Source of the DNA: Azophilus sp965214305
Lineage (GTDB): Bacteria > Pseudomonadota > Gammaproteobacteria > Pseudomonadales > Azotimanducaceae
DNA: 64,000 nucleotides
Assembly: GCA_965214305.1 (NCBI GenBank)
Contig: OZ243949.1
Location: 1,054,001-1,118,000, forward strand
Reading direction: 5' to 3'
Positions within the stretch are counted from its first letter, which is position 1. Every line of letters starts with the position of its first letter. The position numbers were made by a program, and so were the translations under genes. Below are positions 17,438 to 28,467 of the stretch, one piece after another. The notes below the pieces were generated by a model, which worked only from the letters and a program-made list of their open reading frames with translations, had not been told where the DNA came from and searched no databases.

Positions 17438-17893
17438 ATGCGCCAAACCAACATCCTCAAAACCCATTCCCGAACGAACTTCGGCGAGATCCAAAACGTC
17501 AACAGTAGCCTGATCGACTGGCGGGAAGTCGATGGGCAGCCGGGAAACTACATCAAGGTGCTAACGCTGGATGAAAAGCGGCACAGAGTGGATTTCCTAT
17601 TCAAACAGGAGCCGAACTGTGAATTCGCAAAACACAGGCATTTGTGTACCGCCGTAGCGTTCACTCTTGAGGGTCTTTGGGGTTACCGGGAAGGTGCGGA
17701 AATGCACTTTCCGGGCACCTACTCATACGAACCACCCGGCAGTGCGCATACACCCTTCTCCAGTGATCAAGGCATGACCGTATACGCTAGCTTTCAAGGC
17801 GATTCCCCGGATATGCTCGCCCTCTTAGACGAAGACGACAACGTGACGGGAACGCTCGGGCTTGATTTCTTCAAGCAACACCGCACCGATTAG
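17438..17893 (+). CDS. Cupin-domain protein (dioxygenase/ChrR-like)
   Basis: The 151-residue protein is a single cupin barrel: FAKHRHLCTAVAFTLEGLWGYREG provides HRH metal ligands and the glycine turn, and YEPPGSAHTPFS provides the later histidine. Similar small cupins include acetoacetate or dihydroxyacetophenone dioxygenase-like proteins and anti-sigma ChrR cupins; I cannot choose between them. The start at 17438 has AAGGAG nine bases upstream. A TetR gene follows after 40 bases, so the two likely form an operon controlled by the site at 17291. Confidence 0.75.
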   Translation: MRQTNILKTHSRTNFGEIQNVNSSLIDWREVDGQPGNYIKVLTLDEKRHRVDFLFKQEPNCEFAKHRHLCTAVAFTLEGLWGYREGAEMHFPGTYSYEPPGSAHTPFSSDQGMTVYASFQGDSPDMLALLDEDDNVTGTLGLDFFKQHRTD

Positions 17894-17933
17894 AAATAAG
17901 GTGCCGGCGTCCACAGCGGGAAGTTGATGAGCT

Positions 17934-18521
17934 ATGCGGGCTAAGCGCGGTAAAACACCCGGCGGCCGTCGCGATGCACTGCTTGCCGCCGCCGCCCGAC
18001 GCTTAGCGGCGCGCGGATATGAAGGCACACCCATCCGCGACATCGCAAAGGATGTTGGGATGTTGCCGGGTTCAATTTACTACCACTTCAAATCGAAGGA
18101 AGAGTTACTGATCGCGGTCCACGAAAAGGGCGTATCGCTCGTCATGGAAGCTGTACGCAAGGCTGTGGAGCGGGCCGGAGCAGACCCTTGGACCTGCCTG
18201 ACCGCCGCAGCCGAGGCACATCTTGAGGTTCTCCTGGGCGACAACGCCTTCAGCCGGGTCGTAACCCCACAATTTACGGAAAATTTTGATGAACCACTGC
18301 GCGGCACCTTGATTGCGCAGCGGGATGAATATGAACGTTACTTCGTTGGGCTCATGAAGAAGCTGCCGCTGCCGCCGGGTGTCAACCGCCACCTGCTGCG
18401 CTTGTCCCTGCTCGGCAGTCTGAACTGGACGCTTACCTGGTACCACCCCGGCGGCAAGAAACCGGCAACCCTGGCCCGGCAGATGATCAATCTGTACCGC
18501 AAACCACTGGACATCACCTAG
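17934..18521 (+). CDS. TetR-family transcriptional regulator
   Basis: The 195-residue protein begins with a classic TetR helix-turn-helix: RRDALLAAAARRLAARGYEGTPIRDIAKDVGM, then GSIYYHFKSKEELL. A helical ligand domain of about 130 residues follows. The palindrome before the TonB receptor gene at 21112 has the size and symmetry of a TetR operator, and a weaker copy lies before the cupin. The natural inference is that this protein represses the whole 15.6-21 kb locus. Its stop codon TAG (18519-18521) is part of the CTAG that flanks repeat copy B. Confidence 0.88.
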   Translation: MRAKRGKTPGGRRDALLAAAARRLAARGYEGTPIRDIAKDVGMLPGSIYYHFKSKEELLIAVHEKGVSLVMEAVRKAVERAGADPWTCLTAAAEAHLEVLLGDNAFSRVVTPQFTENFDEPLRGTLIAQRDEYERYFVGLMKKLPLPPGVNRHLLRLSLLGSLNWTLTWYHPGGKKPATLARQMINLYRKPLDIT

Positions 18522-18684
18522 GAGCCTCTGCCTGCGGAAGTCGCGAAAGCGAAAAGCCGCTATCGCCGTCCCGTCGGCCGGTCGATTGAGGCGAATATCA
18601 TGCCATATTCAACGAAATCGAGCGGCCGACGGGGCGGATGAGAGCGGCTTTGCAGCCGCGAATTTCTAAGGCGCAGGCTCCTAG
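18518..18684 (+). mobile_element. CTAG-flanked 159-bp non-autonomous element, copy B
   Basis: The body at 18522-18680 is 159 bp, with CTAG at 18518-18521 and 18681-18684. The left end is GAGCCTCTGCCTGCGGAAG, then TCGCGAAAGCGAAAAG. The right end reversed is GAGCCTGCGCC. The internal sequence has diverged from copies A and E by several substitutions, but the length is identical. The left CTAG includes the stop codon of the TetR gene. A second left-end-like sequence (GCGCCTCTGCG) follows the right CTAG. Confidence 0.85.
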
Positions 18685-18744
18685 GCGCCTCTGCGTTCAA
18701 GGCACCCGGAGGGAGCACGGCCAAGCGGGGCGAGCGCGCCGGTG

Positions 18745-21027
18745 TCAGTTGCCGAAATCGGCTGTCAGCGTCAGGCCCCACTCGCGTGGCCGGTTATAGT
18801 AGGCTTCCACATAGCCGAGCCCGAGAACGCTGACACCGTTGGTTACATACAATTCATCGGTTATGTTTGTCACAAAGGCCGCGAGGCGCCAATTGCCACC
18901 GGCGGGCGACCAGGTGGCCCGGGCATTCCAGAGCGTATAGGCGCCCGCTCTCAGCTCCGGCGTGTTCACGGCGTCGCGATACTGATGCGTCTTGTGTACC
19001 AGATCGGTACGCACAACCAAGGCGCCCGCACGGCCAAGGCCGAACTCGTATTGTGCCGAGCCATTGAAGTTCAGGTCCGGCGCGTTAATGAACGTATTGC
19101 TTTCAAGAATACCGGCACCCGTGGCGGAATCCCCGACTTCGTCGTACTTGGTGTCTAGGACACCGAATCCGGCGGTCAATTCCAGCCGATCAGAGGGCAC
19201 CGCAACAACCTCCAACTCCGCACCGATGATCCGTCCCTGACCCGCATTTTCAATGACCGTCTCGACATTGCCGCCGCCCAAGTCAAGCACCGCAAGCAGT
19301 TGAATATCCTGGTAGTCGTTATAGAAAGCGGCACCGTTCAGGGTTACGCGGCCCCCGGCCAGCGCTGATTTGAAACCGACCTCGAACGCATTGACGAACT
19401 CGGGATCGTAAGCTTTCGGTGCTATGCCGGACAGAGCGCGCGAGTTGTAGCCGCCGGCTTTGTAGCCACGGCCGAAGCTCGTATACCAAAGCAAGTCCTC
19501 CGTCTGCTGGAATTCAAGGCCGACCTTGGGCAGGAACTCGGTCCAGTCACTGGTCAGCTTTTCCGGCGGCAAGGGTACTTGGCCAGACTCCGGGCGGCTT
19601 AGTCCGTAGATGTATTTCTTGTCGTCATGGGTGATGCGCGCGCCCAACGTCAAGCCCAGACGGTCTGTCAGGTGGTATGTCCCCTCACCAAATGCCGCAA
19701 GCGAAAAAGCGTCGTATTCCGTCTCGATGAAAGCGGTCAGGTCCAAGCCGACAGCAGCGAACGACCCGGACAAGAGGGGCGCGAGCAGTTCGCTTTCCCC
19801 CGTCTCGACCAGGCCGTAAAAACCAACGACCCAGTCCAGCTTCTCGTTAACAGCCAGCCCCGATAGCTGGAATTCCTGGCTGAATTGCGTGAACTGCTCG
19901 GGATTATCAACGCGCACGATGTCAAAGGGCGTATGCTCCGAGTCGCGGCGCACATCGATATCGTAATCACGCACGGCCGATATCGACCGAAAGAGATTAC
20001 CGCCGGCAAGCTCCCAATCAACCGTCGCCGAAAGCCCGTAGACATCGGCCCAGTCGCGCGTCTCGGCGGCGCCCCCGGAGTCATAGACACAGTCATCACA
20101 GGCATCGAGTGTGCGCACATAGGCGGCTCCGTAGGTGTCCTCGGGTGGCTGTAGACCAAACTCTTGCGCCGTCGCCGGCGCAAGCCGCCTGTTGATCAGA
20201 CCATCGGTACCGGGGTCGAGCGCATCAAAACGAACCATGGAACCGGCGGGGCCATTTTGCTTCTGATGCATGTAGTCGGCGACGAGGATGACATCGAGTG
20301 AGTCGCTTGGCTGAATTCTCAGCGAGGCGCGCGCATCGATTTCCTCCTCATTGCCGAGCTCCTGGCCAATGATGTTGCTGCCAAGCCCGTCCCGATTGAA
20401 AGTGGCGGCCGCAACTTTCAGCGCTGTTGTGTCCGAGAGGCCGAAATCATAGTTCGCGTAGAAATCCAAGCGATCAAAGTCGCCGACCGTGACACCGAAC
20501 TCGCCGGAATTCGAGCCCTCGGGTTTACGCATAATGATTTTAACGGCACCGCCAATGGTGTTCCGACCGTAGAGCGTACCCTGGGGCCCTCGGAGCACTT
20601 CGATACGTTCGATATCCATGAAGCCGAAATCGCCGGCGACGCTTCGCGAAATATAGACATCGTCAAAATAAAGCCCCACGCCGGGTTCATTCGGGAACGA
20701 ATAGTCGTCCTGACCGACACCGCGGATGAAGAGCTGCGCGGCACTGCCGCCCCCATTGGGAATACCGCCGTTGATATCAAGATTGGGAACAAAGTTGCCA
20801 ATCTCGTTAAAGCTTGACAGGGAGCGCGCCTCAATCCCCGAGGTACTGAAAGCGGACATGGAGACCGGGGTGGTCTGGACCGTTTCCTCACGACGTCTGG
20901 CTGTTACGACAATTTCCTCGATGCCGCTTATGCCGGACGGCTGCGCAAGGGCGGGTTGATGCAGGCCAGTTACCAAAAGCAAAGCCGCAATCGTCAGTAT
21001 CCGAAATCGGCCGGGAAGATATTGCAT
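18745..21027 (-). CDS. TonB-dependent outer-membrane receptor
   Basis: The 760-residue protein has a signal peptide (cleavage after PALAQ, about residue 29), a TonB box EEIVVTARRRE, a plug domain with FIRGVGQDDYSF and VEVLRGPQGTLYGRNTIGGAV, and a long beta-barrel ending in GLTLTADFGN. It imports an unknown large or scarce substrate across the outer membrane. The strong AAGGAGGG site before 21027 fixes the start. The 14+14 bp palindrome 85 bases upstream suggests TetR-type repression. The neighbouring cytochrome lipoprotein and cupin are more consistent with an organic substrate than with iron, but this is inference. Confidence 0.93.
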   Translation of the reverse strand: MQYLPGRFRILTIAALLLVTGLHQPALAQPSGISGIEEIVVTARRREETVQTTPVSMSAFSTSGIEARSLSSFNEIGNFVPNLDINGGIPNGGGSAAQLFIRGVGQDDYSFPNEPGVGLYFDDVYISRSVAGDFGFMDIERIEVLRGPQGTLYGRNTIGGAVKIIMRKPEGSNSGEFGVTVGDFDRLDFYANYDFGLSDTTALKVAAATFNRDGLGSNIIGQELGNEEEIDARASLRIQPSDSLDVILVADYMHQKQNGPAGSMVRFDALDPGTDGLINRRLAPATAQEFGLQPPEDTYGAAYVRTLDACDDCVYDSGGAAETRDWADVYGLSATVDWELAGGNLFRSISAVRDYDIDVRRDSEHTPFDIVRVDNPEQFTQFSQEFQLSGLAVNEKLDWVVGFYGLVETGESELLAPLLSGSFAAVGLDLTAFIETEYDAFSLAAFGEGTYHLTDRLGLTLGARITHDDKKYIYGLSRPESGQVPLPPEKLTSDWTEFLPKVGLEFQQTEDLLWYTSFGRGYKAGGYNSRALSGIAPKAYDPEFVNAFEVGFKSALAGGRVTLNGAAFYNDYQDIQLLAVLDLGGGNVETVIENAGQGRIIGAELEVVAVPSDRLELTAGFGVLDTKYDEVGDSATGAGILESNTFINAPDLNFNGSAQYEFGLGRAGALVVRTDLVHKTHQYRDAVNTPELRAGAYTLWNARATWSPAGGNWRLAAFVTNITDELYVTNGVSVLGLGYVEAYYNRPREWGLTLTADFGN

Positions 21028-21111
21028 GAGAATCCCTCCTTATATCGTTCCCACAAGCACCGCCGGCTATTCGCTCGGCTTTGGTGGTGCCGCGATAATA
21101 GCACCACTGTT

Positions 21112-21143
21112 ATAAGTTACCAAACGATTGTTTGGTAACTTAT
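21112..21143. promoter_or_regulatory. Perfect 14+14 bp palindrome, probable TetR operator
   Basis: ATAAGTTACCAAAC and its exact complement GTTTGGTAACTTAT flank GATT. The site is upstream of the TonB receptor start, and just past the stop of the MATE gene. Size and symmetry fit a TetR dimer, and a TetR gene is 3 kb away in the same locus. A degenerate copy lies at 17291. It is not T-rich on one side and is unlikely to be a terminator. Confidence 0.65.
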
Positions 21144-21164
21144 CGCGAGATAAGCAGGTCGGTG

Positions 21165-22553
21165 TTAGTGTCCTGCCAGTTCCCGAATACGCGCCCAATG
21201 CCTCGACAGCCACTGAAATCGAAGCAGCAAAACCACGGCGGCCAGCATCAGCCCGCCGGTCAACCCGACCCAAAAACCATAGAGCCCGAGATTGGGCACG
21301 CCAAAGAGGCCGAATCCGCAGATAACGCCAAGTGGCATGCCGACCAGCCAATAGGCGACCGCGCCAATCCACATGGGAGTGCGCGTATCCTTATAGCCTC
21401 TTAGCGCACCGGCGCAGGTGCCTTGGCCGTTATCAAACACTTGAAAAAGCACCACAAAAAGCAACAGGTTCGCCGCCAAGGCAACAACGGCCGTATCGGT
21501 GGAATACAGGCCCGACAGCCAATGACGCGCCAATAGAATGGCGCTGGCAACGCTCACCCCAATCAGCACGGAAACGATGATCGCCACCAAGCCGCTGCGG
21601 CGGGCGGCAGGCAGATGCTCGGCACCCACGTTATAGCCGACCCGCACCGATGCCGCCGCCCCGAGCGCCAGGGCGATCATGAAAGTGACACCGGCCACGT
21701 TCGCGGCGATCTGATGCGCGGCAACAGCGGCGGCACCCAACCGGCCGATCATCAGAGACAGGGAGGCGAACATGGCCGTCTCAATAAAAATGGAGGCGCC
21801 TATGGGCAAACCGAGCTTAACGAGTCGCCCGATCACGGCCAGATCCGGTGCGCTAAAACGCGCAAAAACACCGCATACACGAATTCGCGAGAAGGCGGCC
21901 ACAGCGGCCATCGCCAAAAACTGGCAGCTGAGAACCAAGACGCTGGCGTACCCGCACCCCACACCACCAAGCGCTGGCACACCCCAGCCGCCGTGAATAA
22001 AGAGCAGGTTGAGCGGCAGCTTCAACACCAGCCCCGAGATGGCGACCACCATCGCCGGTACGGTCCAGGAGTTGCCGTCGCATAAGAACCGCAAGGCGGC
22101 GTATCCCAACATGGGAACAACAGCCCAGGACATGGCTTGCAGATAGGCCACCGCCACCGGAATCGCCAATGGATCCACGCCGACCAATCGATACAGGGGT
22201 TCCGCGTTGCGCAGCAAGAGTAGGGCCATGCCGCCGCCAACCAGAATGATCCAACCCGCCTGGCGCACCAATTCGCCCGCCTCGCGCTCGCGCCCGGCAC
22301 CCTGTAACTGCGAAACCGACGGAGTAAGCGACATGACCACCCCGGCCAGCAACAAGGCCATCGGCCAAAAAAGGTTGCCGCCAAGCGCCACCCCGGCTAA
22401 ATCGACCGCGCCGACACGCCCGGCCATGATGGTGTCCATCACCCCCATGCCCATCTGCGACACCTGGGCGAGCATCATCGGCAGAGCCAATCGCCAAAGA
22501 TGGCTGAGTTCGCGGCGAATCACGCCCGCTCTCCATCGCACAAAGCACCGCAT
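21165..22553 (-). CDS. MATE-family multidrug efflux transporter (NorM type)
   Basis: The 462-residue protein has the twelve hydrophobic helices expected for MATE proteins, arranged as two halves. Diagnostic segments are LALPMMLAQVSQMGMGVMDT near the start, and in the second half KLGLPIGASIFIETAMFA and VAAHQIAANVAGVTFM. Cation-coupled drug export from the cytoplasm is the known family role. The start chosen is 22553; a TTG-type extension to 22571 exists. It is divergent from the rubrerythrin operon across a region containing a Fur-like box. Confidence 0.9.
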   Translation of the reverse strand: MRCFVRWRAGVIRRELSHLWRLALPMMLAQVSQMGMGVMDTIMAGRVGAVDLAGVALGGNLFWPMALLLAGVVMSLTPSVSQLQGAGREREAGELVRQAGWIILVGGGMALLLLRNAEPLYRLVGVDPLAIPVAVAYLQAMSWAVVPMLGYAALRFLCDGNSWTVPAMVVAISGLVLKLPLNLLFIHGGWGVPALGGVGCGYASVLVLSCQFLAMAAVAAFSRIRVCGVFARFSAPDLAVIGRLVKLGLPIGASIFIETAMFASLSLMIGRLGAAAVAAHQIAANVAGVTFMIALALGAAASVRVGYNVGAEHLPAARRSGLVAIIVSVLIGVSVASAILLARHWLSGLYSTDTAVVALAANLLLFVVLFQVFDNGQGTCAGALRGYKDTRTPMWIGAVAYWLVGMPLGVICGFGLFGVPNLGLYGFWVGLTGGLMLAAVVLLLRFQWLSRHWARIRELAGH

Positions 22554-22598
22554 TGTACTGGCGCGAAGCAAAAGGCGCGTTACGTTTTTTTTACCCGC

Positions 22599-22620
22599 AA
22601 ACGAGAACGATTCTCATATT
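22599..22620. promoter_or_regulatory. Fur-box-like palindrome
   Basis: AACGAGAACGATTCTCATATT resembles strong Fur boxes of the GAGAATGATTCTCAT type, with the symmetric GAGAA...TTCTC core. It lies 46 bases upstream of the MATE start and 192 bases upstream of rubrerythrin, and could serve either promoter. An iron- or peroxide-responsive rubrerythrin would make sense, but this is inference. Confidence 0.55.
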
Positions 22621-22811
22621 TCCCGTCTAAGATGGAATCAATGAACGATAGCTTAAACCTATTGCATCAATTCAATATTTCAAATAGCACAAACCGCTCA
22701 AGTTCGTATACTTCGCACTGCCCAACGTCAATGCAACGTCAATGCAACAATGACAACCTGAGCACATTGGACATTCGGCATAAGTCAATCAACCGCAACG
22801 AGGATGACGCC

Positions 22812-23228
22812 ATGGAATTGAAAAACAGCCAAACCCAACAGAACCTGAAAGACGCCTTTGCCGGCGAATCCCAAGCCAACCGGCGCTACCTGTATTTCGC
22901 CGCCAAGGCGGACGTTGAGGGCGAAAACGACGTTTCCGCCGTCTTCCGCTCCACCGCCGAAGGCGAAACCGGCCATGCCCACGGCCACTTGGAATACTTG
23001 GAAGCGGTTGGCGACCCGGCCACGGGCCTGCCCATCGGCACCACCAGCGACAACCTGAAGGCGGCCATCGCCGGTGAAACCCATGAATACACCGACATGT
23101 ATCCCGGCATGGCGAAAACCGCCAGAGACGAAGGCTTCGAGGAAATAGCCGACTGGTTCGAAACCTTGGCCAAGGCCGAGCGCTCGCACGCCAACCGCTT
23201 CCAGAAAGCGCTGGATGCCATGGCGTAG
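22812..23228 (+). CDS. Rubrerythrin-family diiron protein without rubredoxin domain
   Basis: The 138-residue protein is a four-helix ferritin-like domain with two ExxH-type motifs: GESQANRRYLYFA, then EGETGHAHGHLEYL, GETHEYTDMYPGMA and KAERSHANRF. These supply the diiron ligands. The C-terminal rubredoxin domain of classical rubrerythrin is absent. Family members reduce hydrogen peroxide with electrons from partner proteins. The next two genes, a GlpC/HdrD-like Fe-S protein and a DUF3501 protein, are a known companion set and may supply electrons. The start is ATG 22812. Confidence 0.88.
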   Translation: MELKNSQTQQNLKDAFAGESQANRRYLYFAAKADVEGENDVSAVFRSTAEGETGHAHGHLEYLEAVGDPATGLPIGTTSDNLKAAIAGETHEYTDMYPGMAKTARDEGFEEIADWFETLAKAERSHANRFQKALDAMA

Positions 23229-23329
23229 GGCAACGCACTCCGTGCCCGGCCGCGCCGCTGGCACAGGGCATAGGCACCCGCCGTTGGTGCCACGCCCATT
23301 CGTTCGGCATTCGGGAACAAGGAAGCATC

Positions 23330-24664
23330 ATGGTCCGCGAAGGCAGCCTGGAAGCGCCCGATCGTCAACCGCTCGGCTGGCGGGAAGCGGGGTTCTACGA
23401 TAAAGAGGAGCTCTACGGGGAACTCGAACGGGTATTCGATATCTGCCACGGCTGCCGGCGTTGCGTCAGCTTGTGCGACGCCTTTCCCACGCTCTTTGAT
23501 TTGGTTGACGAATCGCCGACGCTCGAAGTGGACGGCATCGCCAAGGCGGATTATACCAAGGTGGTCGATCAGTGCTTTTTGTGCGATCTGTGCGCCGAAA
23601 CCAAATGCCCCTATCTGCCGCCGCACGAATGGGCGGTGGATTTTCCACACCTGATGCTGCGCGCCAAAGCTTGGCGTTTCAAGCAAAAAGACAGCAAATG
23701 GCGTGACCGCCTCATCACCAGCACCGATCGGGTTTTCAGCCTCCTGTCTTTGCCTGGCGTTGCGCAAGTCGCCAACGCCGCGGCAGGCAGTAAGGTACTG
23801 CGCAAGGCGGGTGAGCGCATCGCCGGTATTCACCAAGATGCGCCATTGCCGGTATTCAACGCCAAGCCCCTAACCAAACGCGCCAACAACGGCGGCGCGC
23901 GCCCGGCGGCGCAACCTTGCGCAAAAACCACCGGCAAGGTGGCCATCTACGTCACCTGCTACGGCGACCACAACACACCCGAGATCGTTGAAGATCTCAT
24001 CGCCGTGCTCAATCACAACGGCATCCCAACCACCATGCTGAGCGACGCCGGTTGCTGCGGCATGCCCAAGCTCGAACTCGGCAACCTCGACCGAGTCGCG
24101 GCCATGAAAGACGCCAACCTGCCCGCCTTGCTGACGGCCATCGACGCGGGCCACGATATCTTGGCGCCGATCCCTTCCTGCGTATTGATGTACAAGCAGG
24201 AATTGCCGCTCATGTTCCCGGAAGATGCGGATGTCGCCCGCGTCGCCGACCATTTTTTCGACCCTTTCGAATACCTCATGTTGCGCCACAAGGCCGGGCT
24301 GCTGAACACCGATTTCAAAACGCCGCTCGGCAAGGTGGCCTACCATGTCGCCTGCCATCAACGGGTACAGAACATCGGCATGAAAACCCGCGATTTCCTG
24401 AACCTGATCGACGGCACCGAGGTCACCGCCATTGAGCGCTGTTCCGGCCATGACGGCACCTACGCGGTAAAGGCGGAAACCCATGCGAAAGCCATGAAGA
24501 TCGCCCGCCCCGTCGTCAACCGGGTCAAACAGGCGGCCCCGGACCACTTCGGTTCAGACTGCCCCATGGCGGGGCGTTTGATTGCCCAGGGTTTGGCAAC
24601 AGAGAGCGAGATGGCCGAGGCCGAGCATCCCGTTTCGATGGTGCGCACGGCCTACGCAATTTGA
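23330..24664 (+). CDS. GlpC/HdrD-like iron-sulfur oxidoreductase
   Basis: The 444-residue protein has two N-terminal 4Fe-4S motifs: CHGCRRCVSLC (residues 39-49) and CFLCDLCAETKCPY (near 83). Two cysteine-rich CCG domains follow in the C-terminal half, with DAGCCGMPKLELG and VACHQRVQNIG. This is the GlpC/heterodisulfide-reductase D layout, used to pass electrons between redox partners. The start has AAGGA seven bases upstream. It lies between rubrerythrin and DUF3501 genes, so electron delivery to rubrerythrin is the most economical idea. Its electron donor is unknown. Confidence 0.85.
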   Translation: MVREGSLEAPDRQPLGWREAGFYDKEELYGELERVFDICHGCRRCVSLCDAFPTLFDLVDESPTLEVDGIAKADYTKVVDQCFLCDLCAETKCPYLPPHEWAVDFPHLMLRAKAWRFKQKDSKWRDRLITSTDRVFSLLSLPGVAQVANAAAGSKVLRKAGERIAGIHQDAPLPVFNAKPLTKRANNGGARPAAQPCAKTTGKVAIYVTCYGDHNTPEIVEDLIAVLNHNGIPTTMLSDAGCCGMPKLELGNLDRVAAMKDANLPALLTAIDAGHDILAPIPSCVLMYKQELPLMFPEDADVARVADHFFDPFEYLMLRHKAGLLNTDFKTPLGKVAYHVACHQRVQNIGMKTRDFLNLIDGTEVTAIERCSGHDGTYAVKAETHAKAMKIARPVVNRVKQAAPDHFGSDCPMAGRLIAQGLATESEMAEAEHPVSMVRTAYAI

Positions 24665-24676
24665 CAAGGTATCGCG

Positions 24677-25258
24677 ATGGAAAAGCTCGACCGCTCAAAA
24701 CTCTGGAGTCTGGAACGGTACGCCGAAGAACGGCCCGCATTCCGTGCCGCGGTCCTGGCCCACAAGAAAAGCCGGCAACTGGCGTTGAGCGACCACACAA
24801 CCCTTTATTTCGAGGACTTCACGACCGTTAAGTACCAGGTGCAAGAGGTGTTGCGCGTGGAGCGCATTTTCGAAGCGGCGCAAATCGAGGAGGAACTCGA
24901 AGCCTACAATCCTCTCATACCGGACGGCGGCAATTGGAAAGCCACCTTCATGATCGAGTATACGGATGTGGCCGAGCGGCGCCGGGCACTGCAAACATTG
25001 CGCGGTGTTGAACGCCGGGTGTGGACACAGATCGGCGCAGAGCCGAAAATCTTTGGCATCGCCAATGAAGACTTGGAACGCTCCAACGATGAGAAAACGG
25101 CCGCCGTTCACTTCATGCGCTTTGAACTCCCGACCACCACCGTCGCTTCGCTAGAAGCCGCGGCCAGGCTCAAATTCGGCATCGACCACGAGAGCCTAGG
25201 TTGTGCCGTGGACGCACCGCTTGACGTTCGCGAGTCGCTACTTAAGGATTTGCGTTGA
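24677..25258 (+). CDS. DUF3501 family protein
   Basis: The 193-residue protein matches the DUF3501 family, recognisable by LYFEDFTTVKYQVQEVLRVE near residue 40 and an IPDGGNWKATFMIEYTD segment near 75. Biochemical function is not known. The gene starts 12 bases after the Fe-S protein, and the trio rubrerythrin/Fe-S protein/DUF3501 recurs in proteobacteria, which suggests a shared redox role. There are no predicted membrane segments or signal peptide. Confidence 0.8.
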   Translation: MEKLDRSKLWSLERYAEERPAFRAAVLAHKKSRQLALSDHTTLYFEDFTTVKYQVQEVLRVERIFEAAQIEEELEAYNPLIPDGGNWKATFMIEYTDVAERRRALQTLRGVERRVWTQIGAEPKIFGIANEDLERSNDEKTAAVHFMRFELPTTTVASLEAAARLKFGIDHESLGCAVDAPLDVRESLLKDLR

Positions 25259-25315
25259 CACGTTTTGCTTGCAAAGGCACTAATCCGCCACAGAAATTTG
25301 CATAGGCCAAGGGCA

Positions 25316-25897
25316 ATGTCCACAACAACCAAAGCTGAGATTGTTTCCTCCGAGGATGAGCCGCTCATCCTGGTCGATGCACAAGACCAAGCGCTCGGTT
25401 ATCTCGACAAGGCGGCCTGCCATGATGGCCAGGGTCGCCTGCACCGGGCCTTTTCCGTGTTCATTTTCAACGACCGCAACGAAGTGCTGCTGCAGAAAAG
25501 AGCCGCCGGCAAACGCCTGTGGCCTTCCTATTGGTCAAACAGTTGCTGTTCACACCCGCGCCGTGGCGAGTCGATGGAGGTTGCCGTGCGGCGCCGTATC
25601 GGCGAAGAGCTTGGCTTTTCGGGAGACGGGCTGCGTGACTTGCGTTTCGTCTATCGCTTTGAATATCGCGCACAATTCCACGATATCGGCAGCGAACACG
25701 AACTCTGCTCGGTATTTCTCGCGCGCGCCCTTACCGAGCCCGTCATTAACACCCTCGAAATCGACGATTGGATCTGGATCGACCAGAACGCACTGAGTGG
25801 CCGGCTGGCACAAAAACCGGTCGAGCACACACCCTGGTTCAAGATGGAATGGGCCGAGTTGCTCGACAAGTACGCGGACCAGTTGCCCGCCTCTTGA
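25316..25897 (+). CDS. idi: Isopentenyl-diphosphate delta-isomerase, type 1
   Basis: Idi interconverts IPP and DMAPP, the C5 units of isoprenoids. The 193-residue sequence is the NUDIX-fold type 1 enzyme: KRLWPSYWSNSCCSHPRRGE provides the catalytic cysteine (SCCSHP), RRRIGEELGF is the degenerate NUDIX helix and GSEHELCSVFL carries the catalytic Glu. The start at 25316 gives MSTTTKAE; upstream codons lack conservation. It is followed after 17 bases by the reductase-kinase fusion, so this is a mevalonate-pathway operon. In that pathway IPP is the only product, which makes an isomerase essential. Confidence 0.93.
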   Translation: MSTTTKAEIVSSEDEPLILVDAQDQALGYLDKAACHDGQGRLHRAFSVFIFNDRNEVLLQKRAAGKRLWPSYWSNSCCSHPRRGESMEVAVRRRIGEELGFSGDGLRDLRFVYRFEYRAQFHDIGSEHELCSVFLARALTEPVINTLEIDDWIWIDQNALSGRLAQKPVEHTPWFKMEWAELLDKYADQLPAS

Positions 25898-25914
25898 ATT
25901 GGAGACCCATTGCC

Positions 25915-28199
<2,285 letters not shown>

Positions 28200-28203
<4 letters not shown>

Positions 28204-28258
28204 GAGCCTGCGCCTGCGGAAGTCGCGAAAGCGAAAATCCGCAGGCGCAGGCTCCTAG
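28200..28258 (+). mobile_element. CTAG-flanked element, copy C, internally deleted to 51 bp
   Basis: CTAG at 28200-28203 and 28255-28258 border a 51-bp body. It keeps the left end GAGCCTGCGCCTGCGGAAG plus TCGCGAAAGCGAAAAT and the right end GCAGGCGCAGGCTC, but has lost about 108 internal bases. The left CTAG supplies the stop codon of the reductase-kinase fusion. The ends pair to form a small hairpin. Confidence 0.85.
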
Positions 28259-28288
28259 GTGAAAGATGCGGACCAGATACCCAAGAAA

Positions 28289-28412
28289 GAGCGTGCCCGT
28301 GGGGCTTCCGGCTTCCCTTGCGGCGCCGTTCAGCTTGCTCCGTCCCCTCTCATACAGCAGGAAGCCGGTGCCCAGCGCCGCAAGGGAAGCCGGAAGCCCC
28401 ACGGGCACGCTC
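28289..28412 (-). repeat. Long hairpin repeat H1 (38-bp perfect stem, 48-nt loop)
   Basis: Bases 28289-28326 are perfectly complementary to 28375-28412. The inner part of the stem (CCCTTGCGGCGC) and the loop (minus strand: TGGGCACCGGCTTCCTGCTG ... GCAAGCTGAACG) match hairpins H2 and H3. The outer stem (GAGCGTGCCCGTGGGGC) is unlike theirs. It begins 30 bases after repeat copy C. No protein is encoded. Confidence 0.9.
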
Positions 28413-28467
28413 GCGGCCAAGTACCAGGCTTCAACCCTCACTGCACGGAGTTAGTGAAACACCGAAG

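Noticed and set aside
28289..28412. Hairpins H1-H3 as integron attC sites or retron RNAs
   Set aside because: No GTTRRRY/RYYYAAC core pair is positioned as in attC, no integrase is nearby, and no reverse transcriptase gene is in the window.
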